Of a DNA stretch of 64,000 nt, positions 18,466-26,049 are shown piece after piece. Both the position numbers and the translations under genes were made by a program. Under the pieces are notes generated by a model. It was not told the origin of the DNA. It searched no databases and saw only the letters and a program-made list of their open reading frames with translations. Each line of letters begins with the position of its first letter. Position 1 is the stretch's first letter. The stretch is from DASWOJ01 sp964242415 (GTDB lineage Bacteria; Pseudomonadota; Alphaproteobacteria; Acetobacterales; Acetobacteraceae), in the NCBI GenBank assembly GCA_964242415.1, contig CAXTAT010000016.1, positions 52,726 through 116,725 on the forward strand. The letters run 5' to 3'.

Positions 18466-18511
18466 TCCTTCCCCCTCTCCCTCTTCGGGAGAGGGCCGGG
18501 GTGAGGGGGTC
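18466..18511. repeat. palindromic repeat family A, copy 4
   Basis: CCTTCCCCCTCTCCCTCTTCGGGAGAGGGCCGGGGTGAGGGGG begins four bases after the ABC exporter stop codon. The CCCTCTTCGGGAGAGGG hairpin could work as a transcription end or mRNA-stabilising structure, although there is no T tract. Confidence 0.75.
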
Positions 18512-18540
18512 TTGCGGCGCGACCCCGACCGATAGTGGGC

Positions 18541-18696
18541 TTCGCCGGCGCCCGTGCCGTGGTGGAGGCACATGTGGCGGAGCCGCGCGCCCAGCTTGCC
18601 CGCATCCTCCAGGCCGGCGTGACCGACGGCTCATTCGGCCCGCGTGGTCCTCAGCCGGCCGCCGGTGCCGTGCTGAACGCCACCATCCGCTATTCC
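18541..18696 (+). pseudogene. remnant of a TetR-family regulator C-terminal domain
   Basis: The plus frame translates to FAGARAVVEAHVAEPRAQLA, then RILQAGVTDGSFGPRGPQPAAGAVLNATIRY. This is the pattern of the TetR ligand-binding domain (…hI…aRLarILeeGvadGeF…d…aaaraxlDATiRF). No helix-turn-helix part is upstream; instead repeat A abuts it. It ends in the intergenic region convergent with the GT87 genes. It is best read as a fragment of a lost regulator. Confidence 0.45.
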
Positions 18697-19925
18697 TGCA
18701 CAACCCGTCGCGGCGCGGCACGGAACAAGGTGCCGAGGCGGATGCCGCGATCAGCCCGCTGCTGGCCTGCCGACGCGCTGGGGTCCAGGCCCGGTGTCGC
18801 CGACCGCCACAGCGCGTAGATCGGAAAGGCGATCAGCACCGGCAGGCTGATGGATGCGCTGGTCCAGACCATCGCCGCCGGGATGCAAAGCACCAGCAGC
18901 AGGAACGCGGCCTCCCCGAGCGCCGGTGCCGCGCCGAGCAGCAGCACCGCCGCCGTCACCATCGGCATGTCGTAGAAGAAGGCGTGCGGGTTGGCGACGA
19001 AGCCCGCGCCGATCAGCACCGCGATGGCCGCCGGGGTGACGCCGCGACGGAACGCCAGCCACGCCATCGCCACAGCGCCCGCCGACGCCGCCCATTGCAG
19101 CGCGTGCGCCGCCGCATCCGGCACCCCCATCAGCAGCAGGTTGGCCAGCACCGTCGGCTGCAGCCGGAGCAGGTCCGTCCGCGCCGCGAACCCCGCGGAG
19201 TAGCCCGGCAGCGCCGCCAGCCAATCCCCCCAGGTCTCCACGCCGAACACCGCCGTCGCCCCCGCCGCCAGCGCCAGCGCCGTCAGCCCCGCCGCCAGCA
19301 GCCCGCGCCAGCACCCGGCCGCCGCCAGCGCCACCGGGACCAACAAGCCCAACTGTGGCTTGTAGGTCAGCAGCCCCAGCAGCATGCCGCCCAGCCACGG
19401 CCGCTGCCCCACCAGCCGCATTCCGCCCACCAGCAGCGCCCCGGACAGGAAGCCGCTCTGCCCCGCCACCACGGACACGGTGGTGGCAGGTGCGACCAGC
19501 AGCAGCAGGACGTGCGCCGGCCGGAACCGCGGCCCGGCGGCGGCCCATACGAAGCCGGCCAGGGTCAGCCCGACCCACGCGAAATAGGCGACGCCGGCCG
19601 GTAGCAGGCCCATCGGCCAGGACAGCAGCAGGAATGTCGGCGGGTAGGGGAACGGCTTCCAATCAGTCGGGGCCAGGCCGAGCGTCACCTGCAGCGCGTG
19701 CAGGCGAACGGCGTCGTACAGCTCGGCGGCGGGATGCTCCAGCACCAGGCGGGCATAGGTCCACAGCGCGAAGAAGTCCGTCGCCGGAAAAGGGCACACG
19801 TAATGCAGCGTGGCATACAGGGTGAACACGCCCAGCACGGCGGTCGCGAGCACCTGCCGGACCCGTCCTGGCTGAACGGCGCTCGGCAGGCAACCAGGGA
19901 GCGCGGGACTGCCCGGCTGGATCAT
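18690..19925 (-). CDS. GT87-like polyprenol-linked mannosyltransferase (DUF2029), paralogue 1
   Basis: 411 residues, almost wholly hydrophobic, with about 10 membrane helices. The GT-C signature region early in the protein contains FPATDFFALWTYARLVLEHPAAELYD (the acidic pair in the first periplasmic loop) and then PYPPTFLLLSWPMGLLP. DUF2029/GT87 enzymes use polyprenyl-phosphate-mannose or similar donors on the periplasmic face. The protein is a close paralogue of the gene just upstream (same motifs, same spacing) and overlaps it by 4 bases. The pair is last in the minus-strand photosynthesis train. Whether it modifies a pigment, lipid or cell-surface glycan is unknown. Confidence 0.8.
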   Translation of the reverse strand: MIQPGSPALPGCLPSAVQPGRVRQVLATAVLGVFTLYATLHYVCPFPATDFFALWTYARLVLEHPAAELYDAVRLHALQVTLGLAPTDWKPFPYPPTFLLLSWPMGLLPAGVAYFAWVGLTLAGFVWAAAGPRFRPAHVLLLLVAPATTVSVVAGQSGFLSGALLVGGMRLVGQRPWLGGMLLGLLTYKPQLGLLVPVALAAAGCWRGLLAAGLTALALAAGATAVFGVETWGDWLAALPGYSAGFAARTDLLRLQPTVLANLLLMGVPDAAAHALQWAASAGAVAMAWLAFRRGVTPAAIAVLIGAGFVANPHAFFYDMPMVTAAVLLLGAAPALGEAAFLLLVLCIPAAMVWTSASISLPVLIAFPIYALWRSATPGLDPSASAGQQRADRGIRLGTLFRAAPRRVVQE

Positions 19926-21148
19926 GGCTGTGCGACCGGGATCGGCTGCCAGCCACCGGCTTGCAGCGGATAGGGTTGGCGGGCGTCAGGCCACAGCAGC
20001 GGCCAGGCGGCCCAGAGGGTAAAGCCCAACAGGACCGGCAGGCAGAGGGGCAGCCCCGACTCGACCATGGCCAGGGGGCTGAACAGCGTCAGCACGAGGA
20101 ACGCGGCCCCTGGCGCGCCGAGCGTGCGGTCCCGCCACCGCGCCTGCCCGAGCAGCAGCACCGCCGCGGTCAGCATCGGCATGTCGTAGAAGAACGCGTG
20201 CGGGGTGGCGAGGAAGGTGCCGCCGACCACTACCGCGATGGCGGGTCCGTGCAGCCCGCGGCGGCAGGCGAGCCAGACCAGGGCCGCCATGGCGCACGCC
20301 GACGCCGCCTGCACCAGGTTCGCCACGCCATGCGGCACCCCGGCCAGCTCCAGGCCAGCCGTCACGGTCGGCTGCAGTTGCAGGATGCCCACCGATCCCT
20401 CGAACCGCCCGGCATATCCCGGCAGGCTGGCCAGCCAGTCCGTCCAGACCCCGGGTCCGAACACCGCGCAGGTGACCGCCGCCAGCGCCGCCGCCATCAG
20501 GCCCGCGGCGGCAGCGGCGCGCCAGGCCCCGGCTGCCACCAGCGCGACCGGCACCAGCACGCCAAGCTGCGGCTTATAGGTCAGCAGGCCCAGCAACGCG
20601 CCGGCCAGCCACGGGCGGCGTTCAGCCAGGCGCAGTCCCCCGATCAGCAGCGCCCCGGACAGCAGCCCGCTTTGCCCGGCGACGACGGACGCCGTCGTAA
20701 TGGGCGACAACAGCAGCAGCACGATGGGCAGCACGGCCGCCGGCAGCCTTCCGCCCCGCGGGGCCGCCGCCATGACGAATGCCGCCAGGGTGAGCGCGGT
20801 CCAAAGGTGGAAGGCCGGGCGAAGCGGCAGCAGGCCCAGCGGCCAGACCAGCAGCATGAAGACGGGAGGGTAGGGGAACGGCGCATGGATGGCCGGGTCC
20901 ATCCCAAGCGCGACCTGCAGGTCCTGCAGCCGGCTGGTGTCGTATAATTCGGCCGCAGGATGCCCCAGGAGCGCCTGGCCATAGGACCACAGGGCGAAGA
21001 AGTCCTGCGCGCGGAACGGTGACAGCAGCAGGCTGGCCGCGAGGGCTGCGAACACCGTCAGCACCGCGAGGGCCAGCAGCGGCGCACGCCCGGTCCGGCG
21101 CAGCCAATCGGCTGTGCGGTGCGTCCCGGCATGCGTCATGCTGCTCAT
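19922..21148 (-). CDS. GT87-like polyprenol-linked mannosyltransferase (DUF2029), paralogue 2
   Basis: About 408 residues from ATG 21148; a start at 21139 is also possible. Blocks parallel those of the neighbour: FRAQDFFALWSYGQALLGHPAAELYD, PYPPVFMLLVWPLGLLPLRPAF, SVVAGQSGLLSGALLIGGLRL and LLGLLTYKPQLG. It has around 10 membrane helices. It arose by tandem duplication with paralogue 1. The stop overlaps the next start by 4 bases (translational coupling). Forty-six bases separate it from the tspO gene upstream, so it probably shares that transcript. Confidence 0.8.
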   Translation of the reverse strand: MSSMTHAGTHRTADWLRRTGRAPLLALAVLTVFAALAASLLLSPFRAQDFFALWSYGQALLGHPAAELYDTSRLQDLQVALGMDPAIHAPFPYPPVFMLLVWPLGLLPLRPAFHLWTALTLAAFVMAAAPRGGRLPAAVLPIVLLLLSPITTASVVAGQSGLLSGALLIGGLRLAERRPWLAGALLGLLTYKPQLGVLVPVALVAAGAWRAAAAAGLMAAALAAVTCAVFGPGVWTDWLASLPGYAGRFEGSVGILQLQPTVTAGLELAGVPHGVANLVQAASACAMAALVWLACRRGLHGPAIAVVVGGTFLATPHAFFYDMPMLTAAVLLLGQARWRDRTLGAPGAAFLVLTLFSPLAMVESGLPLCLPVLLGFTLWAAWPLLWPDARQPYPLQAGGWQPIPVAQP

Positions 21149-21194
21149 GCGGCAAGCATATCTGCGGCCCGACGCCGGGCCGCGTCGGGTTATG

Positions 21195-21692
21195 TCAGGT
21201 TTGGGTGGCGACCCCCGCCTGGTCCCCAAACGGCCTGTTCAGCCGCACGACGGCAAGGTTCAGGTAGGCCGCGAACGTCACCCAGGCCAAATAGGGCACG
21301 ACGAGCCAGCTCGCCAAAGGCGAAAGCGGCGCGGTGCCGATCACCAGGGCCAGCACGGACGCCCAGAGGAACGCGACCTCAAGGAGCGCCCAGTCCGGCC
21401 GGTGCCAGCGGAAGAACAGCGGGGACCAGGCGAAGTGGAACAGCGCGTTGACCCCGAACAGCACGACGACCTTGGTCCGCAGCCCGGCGTCCGGCGCCGC
21501 GTCCCAGGCCAGCGACGCCGACCATGCCGCAAGGCCGAGGATGACGGTCCAGGCGGGTCCGAACAGCCAATCCGGCGGCTGCCAGGACGGCTTGCGGAGG
21601 TTGCGGTACCAGGGGCCGATCTGCGTCGCCAGCCCGCCGGCGCCGGCCAGGGCGATGGCCCCCAGCAGGGCGACGATCAGCGACCAGGGCAT
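21195..21692 (-). CDS. tspO: TspO/MBR family tryptophan-rich sensory protein, copy 1
   Basis: 165 residues from ATG 21692, with five membrane helices. Family signatures include GPWYRNLRKPSWQPPDWLFGPAWT (loop 1-2, helix 2), LFHFAWSPLFFRWHRPDWALLE and VPYLAWVTFAAYLNLAVVRLN. TspO binds tetrapyrroles. In Rhodobacter sphaeroides it is an oxygen- and porphyrin-linked modulator of photosynthesis gene expression acting with PpsR/AppA. Here it lies downstream of hemC with a 226-base repeat-filled gap, and a second, different tspO sits on the other side of hemC. An upstream extension of the frame is only repeat sequence. Confidence 0.9.
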   Translation of the reverse strand: MPWSLIVALLGAIALAGAGGLATQIGPWYRNLRKPSWQPPDWLFGPAWTVILGLAAWSASLAWDAAPDAGLRTKVVVLFGVNALFHFAWSPLFFRWHRPDWALLEVAFLWASVLALVIGTAPLSPLASWLVVPYLAWVTFAAYLNLAVVRLNRPFGDQAGVATQT

Positions 21693-21756
21693 GGGGGGCG
21701 GGGGCGGGTCATGCCGCCCTATATAGCCGAAATCAGCCGCCATGGCAGGGTGCTTC

Positions 21757-21910
21757 TTCTCCCTCTCCCTCCGGGAGAGGGCCGGGGTGAGGGGGTCTTG
21801 CCGCAAGCGCAAGCCAGCCCGCTGCACGCCCGTTGGCTTTGCTTAATCCGGGCTTGACGCCCGCGGACAGACCCCCTCACCCCAACCCTCTCCCGGAGGG
21901 AGAGGGAGCA
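21757..21910. repeat. inverted pair of family A repeats (copies 5 and 6)
   Basis: The arm at 21757-21799 (TTCTCCCTCTCCCTCCGGGA with the GGTGAGGGGGTCT tail) is almost exactly the reverse complement of the arm at 21869-21910. About 42 bases per arm differ at only a few positions, enclosing about 70 bases. The two arms could fold into one long hairpin or two small ones. The pair lies between hemC and tspO copy 1 and could reduce read-through between them. Confidence 0.8.
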
Positions 21911-21918
21911 GGCAGGCA

Positions 21919-22953
21919 TCAGGCGAAGATGTCGCGGGGGCTGTCGGCGCGCAGTTCGTCGCCCAGCGCCAGCCCGGCCCGCTCGGCGTCCGCCTGCAAG
22001 CAGTCCAGATGCCGCTTCAATACGAAGCTGCCATCCGCCCGCGCAACCAGCCCGGTCAGCCGCATCCGCCCACCGTCCTGCAACTGCGCATGGCCGCCGA
22101 TCGGGGTGTGGCACGACCCGTCCAGCGCCCCCAGCAACGCCCGCTCGGCAGTGGCCATGCAGCGGGCCGGCTTGTCCTCGATGGCGCCCAGCAGGTCCTG
22201 GATCGCCACGTCGCCGGCGCGCACGGTGATCCCGACGATGCCCTGGCAGGCCGACGGCACCATCACCTCGGGATCGATCACCACCGAGGCCTCGTCCTCC
22301 AGCCCCAGCCGCCGCATCCCGGCCAGCGCGAGCAGGCTCGCCGCGTAATCCCCGCGCTTCACTTTGTCCAGGCGGCCGTGCACGTTGCCGCGTATGGTCT
22401 CGATGCGCAGGTCAGGCCGGGCGTGCAGCACCTGCGCCGCGCGCCGGGTGCTGCTACTGCCCACCACCGCGCCATATGGCAGCGTGGCGTAGGGATCGCT
22501 GCCCCCCGGGATCGGCAGGTCGGTGCCCAGGATCAGCGCATCGCGCGGGTCCTCCCGCCGCAGCGTGCAGGCCAGCACGACGCCCGGCGGCAGCTCGGTC
22601 TCCAAGTCCTTCAGGCTGTGCACCGCGAAGTCGATGCGCTGGTCCAGCAGGGCCTCGTGGATCTCCTTGGCGAACAGGCCCTTGCCGCCGATGTCGGCCA
22701 GCCGGACGCCGCTGGCCTGGCTGGCGTCGCCCGTGGTGCGGATCGCATGCTCCTGGAACACGTCCATGCCGCGCAGCACCGGGCAGAACTGCGTCAGCAT
22801 GTTCAGGAACGCCCGGGTCTGCACCAGCGCCAGCGGCGACGCGCGGGTGCCGACCCGCAGCGGCAGGCCATGCGTGTGCCGGCGGACGGCGGGCTTGGCG
22901 GGCGCGGGGTGCGGGCAGGCCGGAACCGCAGCCACTTCAGTCATCATGTCCAT
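21919..22953 (-). CDS. hemC: porphobilinogen deaminase (hydroxymethylbilane synthase)
   Basis: 344 residues. The family starts at LRVGTRASPLALVQT (about 32-46), preceded by about 30 extra N-terminal residues. The catalytic Asp is in HSLKDL (Asp116), phosphate/substrate-binding arginines in SSSTRRAAQ (about 166-174), and the dipyrromethane cofactor Cys281 in GSCHTPIG. It polymerises four porphobilinogens into hydroxymethylbilane, upstream of uroporphyrinogen, in the cytoplasm. GGGGAAG five bases before ATG 22953 supports the start. It sits between two tspO genes and downstream of bchP, so tetrapyrrole supply may be co-regulated with pigment genes. Confidence 0.95.
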   Translation of the reverse strand: MDMMTEVAAVPACPHPAPAKPAVRRHTHGLPLRVGTRASPLALVQTRAFLNMLTQFCPVLRGMDVFQEHAIRTTGDASQASGVRLADIGGKGLFAKEIHEALLDQRIDFAVHSLKDLETELPPGVVLACTLRREDPRDALILGTDLPIPGGSDPYATLPYGAVVGSSSTRRAAQVLHARPDLRIETIRGNVHGRLDKVKRGDYAASLLALAGMRRLGLEDEASVVIDPEVMVPSACQGIVGITVRAGDVAIQDLLGAIEDKPARCMATAERALLGALDGSCHTPIGGHAQLQDGGRMRLTGLVARADGSFVLKRHLDCLQADAERAGLALGDELRADSPRDIFA

Positions 22954-23013
22954 GCACGCTTCCCCGTCAGCAGCCGGGCGCGTTGGCCGCGCCCATCGTT
23001 GAGAATTGGTCGT

Positions 23014-23496
23014 TCAGGCCCCGAACGGGGCGTTCAGCCGCACCACGGCCAGGTTCAGCACGCTGGCGAACGTCACCCAGGCCAGGTATGGCGCCAGCAG
23101 CCAGCCAGCCCGGTGTGACAAGGGCCATACGGCGGCGATCAGCACGACGATGGACAGCCAGAACACGGTCGTCTCCAGCACCGCCCAGTCGGGCCGGTGC
23201 AGGTTGAAGAACAGCTCGCTCCACAGCACGTTCAGCAGCGCGTTCACGGCAAACAGCAGCAGCACGCGCTGCCTGGCCGCACGGGTGCGCGCTGCGCGCC
23301 AGGCGTTGACGCCGGCCACCGCGATCAATGCGTAGATCAGCGTCCAGGCAGGTCCGAACAGCCAGTCCGGCGGTTGCCAGGACGGTTTTGCCAGCGCCTG
23401 GTACCAAGGCCCAATGTCCGTCGCCGACGCGCCCAGCGCCGCCACCAGGATGGCCGTCAAGGCCGCCACCGCGACCGGCATCCATCGCCGAGTCAT
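23014..23496 (-). CDS. tspO: TspO/MBR family protein, copy 2
   Basis: 160 residues from ATG 23496, whose ATGA overlaps the bchP stop. Five membrane helices with the family blocks GPWYQALAKPSWQPPDWLFGPAWT, LNVLWSELFFNLHRPDWAVLET and APYLAWVTFASVLNLAVVRLN. It is clearly paralogous to copy 1 but divergent in the loops and helix 1. Its tight coupling to bchP and the 60-base gap to hemC suggest a direct tie to bacteriochlorophyll output. Known TspO proteins bind or transport porphyrin intermediates; which of the two copies does so here is open. Confidence 0.9.
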   Translation of the reverse strand: MTRRWMPVAVAALTAILVAALGASATDIGPWYQALAKPSWQPPDWLFGPAWTLIYALIAVAGVNAWRAARTRAARQRVLLLFAVNALLNVLWSELFFNLHRPDWAVLETTVFWLSIVVLIAAVWPLSHRAGWLLAPYLAWVTFASVLNLAVVRLNAPFGA

Positions 23497-24671
23497 GCAC
23501 GCGCAAGGCCCAGCAACTGCGCGGTATCCTTCAGGAAGATGCGGACATGCGCCATCGGGTCGCGCCGGACCAGCTTCTTGTTCATGTAGCCTTCCCAGGT
23601 CATGCGCTGCACGTCGGGGTCGCGGCACATATGCACGAACTTCTCGCGCCGCTTGTCATTGGAATACCAGAACCACTGCATCATCCCAAGCACCCAGAAC
23701 ACGGTGCCATGCGCCTTCATGAACCGCTTGCGCGCCAGCTTGAGGCTGCGGACATCGCCGGTGGTGAGCAGCGCCTCGACGGCCTCGCCCGCCAGGCGCC
23801 CGCCGAGCATCGCGTAGTAGATGCCCTCGCCCGACGCAGGCGCAACCACCCCGGCGGCGTCCCCGGCCAGCACCACGTCGCGGCCGTTGTCCCACCGCTT
23901 CATCGGGCGCAGCGGGATCGGCGCACCCTCCCGCCGGATCGTCTCCAGGCAATCCAGCCCGGTGGCCTTGCGCAGCGCGCCGATGGCCGGGCGCAGGCCG
24001 AAGCCCTTCTGGGCGGAGCCGGTGCCGATGCTCATCGTGTCGCCGTGCGGAAAGATCCATGCATAGAAGTCGGGGGACAGTGTGCCCTGGTAGTACACGT
24101 CGCAGCGGTTGCGGTCGAAGGCGGCCGGGTCCTTGGGCGCGCGGACGATCTCGTGATAGGCGAACACGTATTTGACGTGCTGCCAGCCCTTCACGCACTG
24201 CTTGGCGACGTTGCTCTTGGCGCCGTCCGCGCCGATCACCGCCTGGGCGCGCACCTGGCCGGGGCCGTCCGGGGTGGCGTAGTGCACGACCGCGACTCCG
24301 TCCGCGTCGCGGCTGATGCGCTCGAACGTGCCGGTGCGGCGGGTGGCGCCGGCGAGGGCGGCGCGCTCGCGCAGGTGTTCGTCGAAGCCCTCGCGGTCCA
24401 CCATCCCGACGTAGCCGCCGCTTGAGACGGGCATGTCGGCCTCCTTGGCGCTCGGCGACACGATGCGGGCGCCGGTGGCGCGGGCGACGATCTGGCTGTC
24501 GGGGATGCCGAACTCGCGCACGCAGATGGGCGGGATGGCGCCGCCGCAGGGCTTGATTCGCCCGGCGCGGTCCAGCAGCAGCACGTTGCGCCCGCCGCGC
24601 GCCAGGTCGGCCGCCGCGGTGGCTCCGGCCGGGCCGCCGCCGATTACAACTGCGTCATAGGTCTCGGTCAT
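23493..24671 (-). CDS. bchP: geranylgeranyl diphosphate/bacteriochlorophyllide reductase BchP
   Basis: 392 residues from ATG 24671. The FAD-binding GxGxxG motif is at 10-15 (VVIGGGPAGATAAADLARGG), the DG motif is in the middle (AQAVIGADGAKSNVAKQ) and the GDAAG block is VVLAGDAAGVVAPASGEGIYYAM. The length and the tail FVHMCRDPDVQRMTWEGYMNKKL match BchP/ChlP. It reduces the geranylgeranyl tail of bacteriochlorophyll to phytyl in three NADPH-dependent steps at the membrane. It is 25 bases after the PucC-family gene and is coupled to tspO copy 2. Confidence 0.95.
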   Translation of the reverse strand: MTETYDAVVIGGGPAGATAAADLARGGRNVLLLDRAGRIKPCGGAIPPICVREFGIPDSQIVARATGARIVSPSAKEADMPVSSGGYVGMVDREGFDEHLRERAALAGATRRTGTFERISRDADGVAVVHYATPDGPGQVRAQAVIGADGAKSNVAKQCVKGWQHVKYVFAYHEIVRAPKDPAAFDRNRCDVYYQGTLSPDFYAWIFPHGDTMSIGTGSAQKGFGLRPAIGALRKATGLDCLETIRREGAPIPLRPMKRWDNGRDVVLAGDAAGVVAPASGEGIYYAMLGGRLAGEAVEALLTTGDVRSLKLARKRFMKAHGTVFWVLGMMQWFWYSNDKRREKFVHMCRDPDVQRMTWEGYMNKKLVRRDPMAHVRIFLKDTAQLLGLARA

Positions 24672-24696
24672 CGAAGCCCCCGTCTGCTGCCAAATG

Positions 24697-26049
24697 TCAT
24701 GTTGCCTGAACCAAGCCGGCCGGGGCGCGTGCCGCCTGCCCGAACACCCCGGCGGCGAGCCGCGCCGCCAGCAGGAACACCGCCGCCTCTGCCATGAACA
24801 CCGCCGCGTAGGCCGGCGCCGGGGCGCCCAGCAGGTGCCGCGCAACATCGCTGGCGCCAGTGCCCAAGACCCCGCCCACGCCGAACGCCAGGGCCTGCGC
24901 TGCGCCCCACAATCCCATGCGCGTGCCCTCGCGGGATGCGCGCCCGTGGCCGGCCAACCCCATCATCGCGCCGATCGCTGACACCGCAAACGCGCCGTTG
25001 CCGACGCCCAGCCCCACCACGACCTGCCGCATCGGCCACGCCGGCCCACCCAGCCCGCATGCCGCCAGCGCCAGGGCCGCGACCGCGGAACCCAGGCAGC
25101 CGCCGATGGTCAGCGCCCGCAGGGTGCCGGGCCGCCGTCCGCGCAACGCGCCCACGGCGGCAACCAGCGCCATCCCAGCCAGCACGCCCATGTGGTGCAG
25201 GCCGGTCAGGCCCGTACTCTGCCCCGGCGTCAGTGCGAATACGGCACCGGCGAAGGGTTCCAGCACCAATTCCTGCGCGCCGTAGGCCAGCATCGACACG
25301 AACACGAACACCGCGAAGCGCCGGGCCTGCGGCTCCGCCCACACGTCGCGCAGCGCCTGCAGGAAGGGCTGCGGCGCGGCGGCCTGGACGGGGGCGGCGG
25401 ACGGCCCCTCGATGCCCCGCACCGCCAGCGCCGACACCAGCAGCGCCAGGCCGGCGGCGCCCGAGGCCACCAGCATCATCCGCCCCGCCGAGAACGGGTC
25501 CAGCAGCCTGCCCGCCACGGTTGCCGTGAGGGCGATGCCGAGGATCATCATAAGCCAGACGACGGTGGCCGCCGGGCCGCGCCGGGCGGGATCGACGCGC
25601 TTGGCGAGCAGCGTCAGCAGCGCCGTCCCGGCCGCGCCCACGCCCAGCCCCACCAGCGCGAATGCCGCCACGGCGAGCAGCAGGCCCGCCGCCAAGCTGC
25701 TCGCCATCAGCGCCGTCGCCCCAGCCGCGCCGACGCCGCCCAGGGCCAGCGCCGCCATGCCGCCCACGATCCACGGCGTCCGCCGCCCGCCCACGTCGGA
25801 GCCATACCCCAGCCGCGGCCGCAGCACCTGCACGCCGTAATGCAGCGCCATCAGCGCGCCGGGGATGATGGCCGGCAGCGCCAGCTCAACCACCATGACG
25901 CGGTTGAGGGTTGAGGTCGTCAGCACCACGATGCTGCCCAGCGCCGCCTGCACCAAGCCGAGCCGGACGATGCCGGGCCAGCCAAGCGACTTGGCGCCTG
26001 GGAACTGCTGCTCCCTCTCCCTCCGGGAGAGGGAGAAGGAAGCGCTCAT
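24697..26049 (-). CDS. PucC-family (BCD) transporter, Orf428/Bch2 type
   Basis: About 450 residues with 12 membrane helices of the PucC/LhaA MFS branch. The family body starts at LGWPGIVRLGLVQAALGSIVVLTTSTLNRVMVVELALPA (from about residue 22), with a GSDVGGRRTPWIVGG loop 2-3 motif. The start at 26049 gives an ATGA overlap with the bchG stop. The codons right after it (SFSLSRREREQQ, residues 4-15) are the translation of a family A palindromic repeat, so the N-terminus differs from homologues. PucC-type proteins aid light-harvesting or pigment assembly, possibly by moving bacteriochlorophyll. It is the second paralogue in the cluster besides lhaA. Confidence 0.9.
   Translation of the reverse strand: MSASFSLSRREREQQFPGAKSLGWPGIVRLGLVQAALGSIVVLTTSTLNRVMVVELALPAIIPGALMALHYGVQVLRPRLGYGSDVGGRRTPWIVGGMAALALGGVGAAGATALMASSLAAGLLLAVAAFALVGLGVGAAGTALLTLLAKRVDPARRGPAATVVWLMMILGIALTATVAGRLLDPFSAGRMMLVASGAAGLALLVSALAVRGIEGPSAAPVQAAAPQPFLQALRDVWAEPQARRFAVFVFVSMLAYGAQELVLEPFAGAVFALTPGQSTGLTGLHHMGVLAGMALVAAVGALRGRRPGTLRALTIGGCLGSAVAALALAACGLGGPAWPMRQVVVGLGVGNGAFAVSAIGAMMGLAGHGRASREGTRMGLWGAAQALAFGVGGVLGTGASDVARHLLGAPAPAYAAVFMAEAAVFLLAARLAAGVFGQAARAPAGLVQAT
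26010..26040. repeat. palindromic repeat family A, copy 7, inside a coding region
   Basis: CTCCCTCTCCCTCCGGGAGA plus flanking bases lies entirely in the 5' end of the PucC-family gene and is read in frame as residues 4-15 of that protein. The G-rich tail of the family is missing here. Confidence 0.75.
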
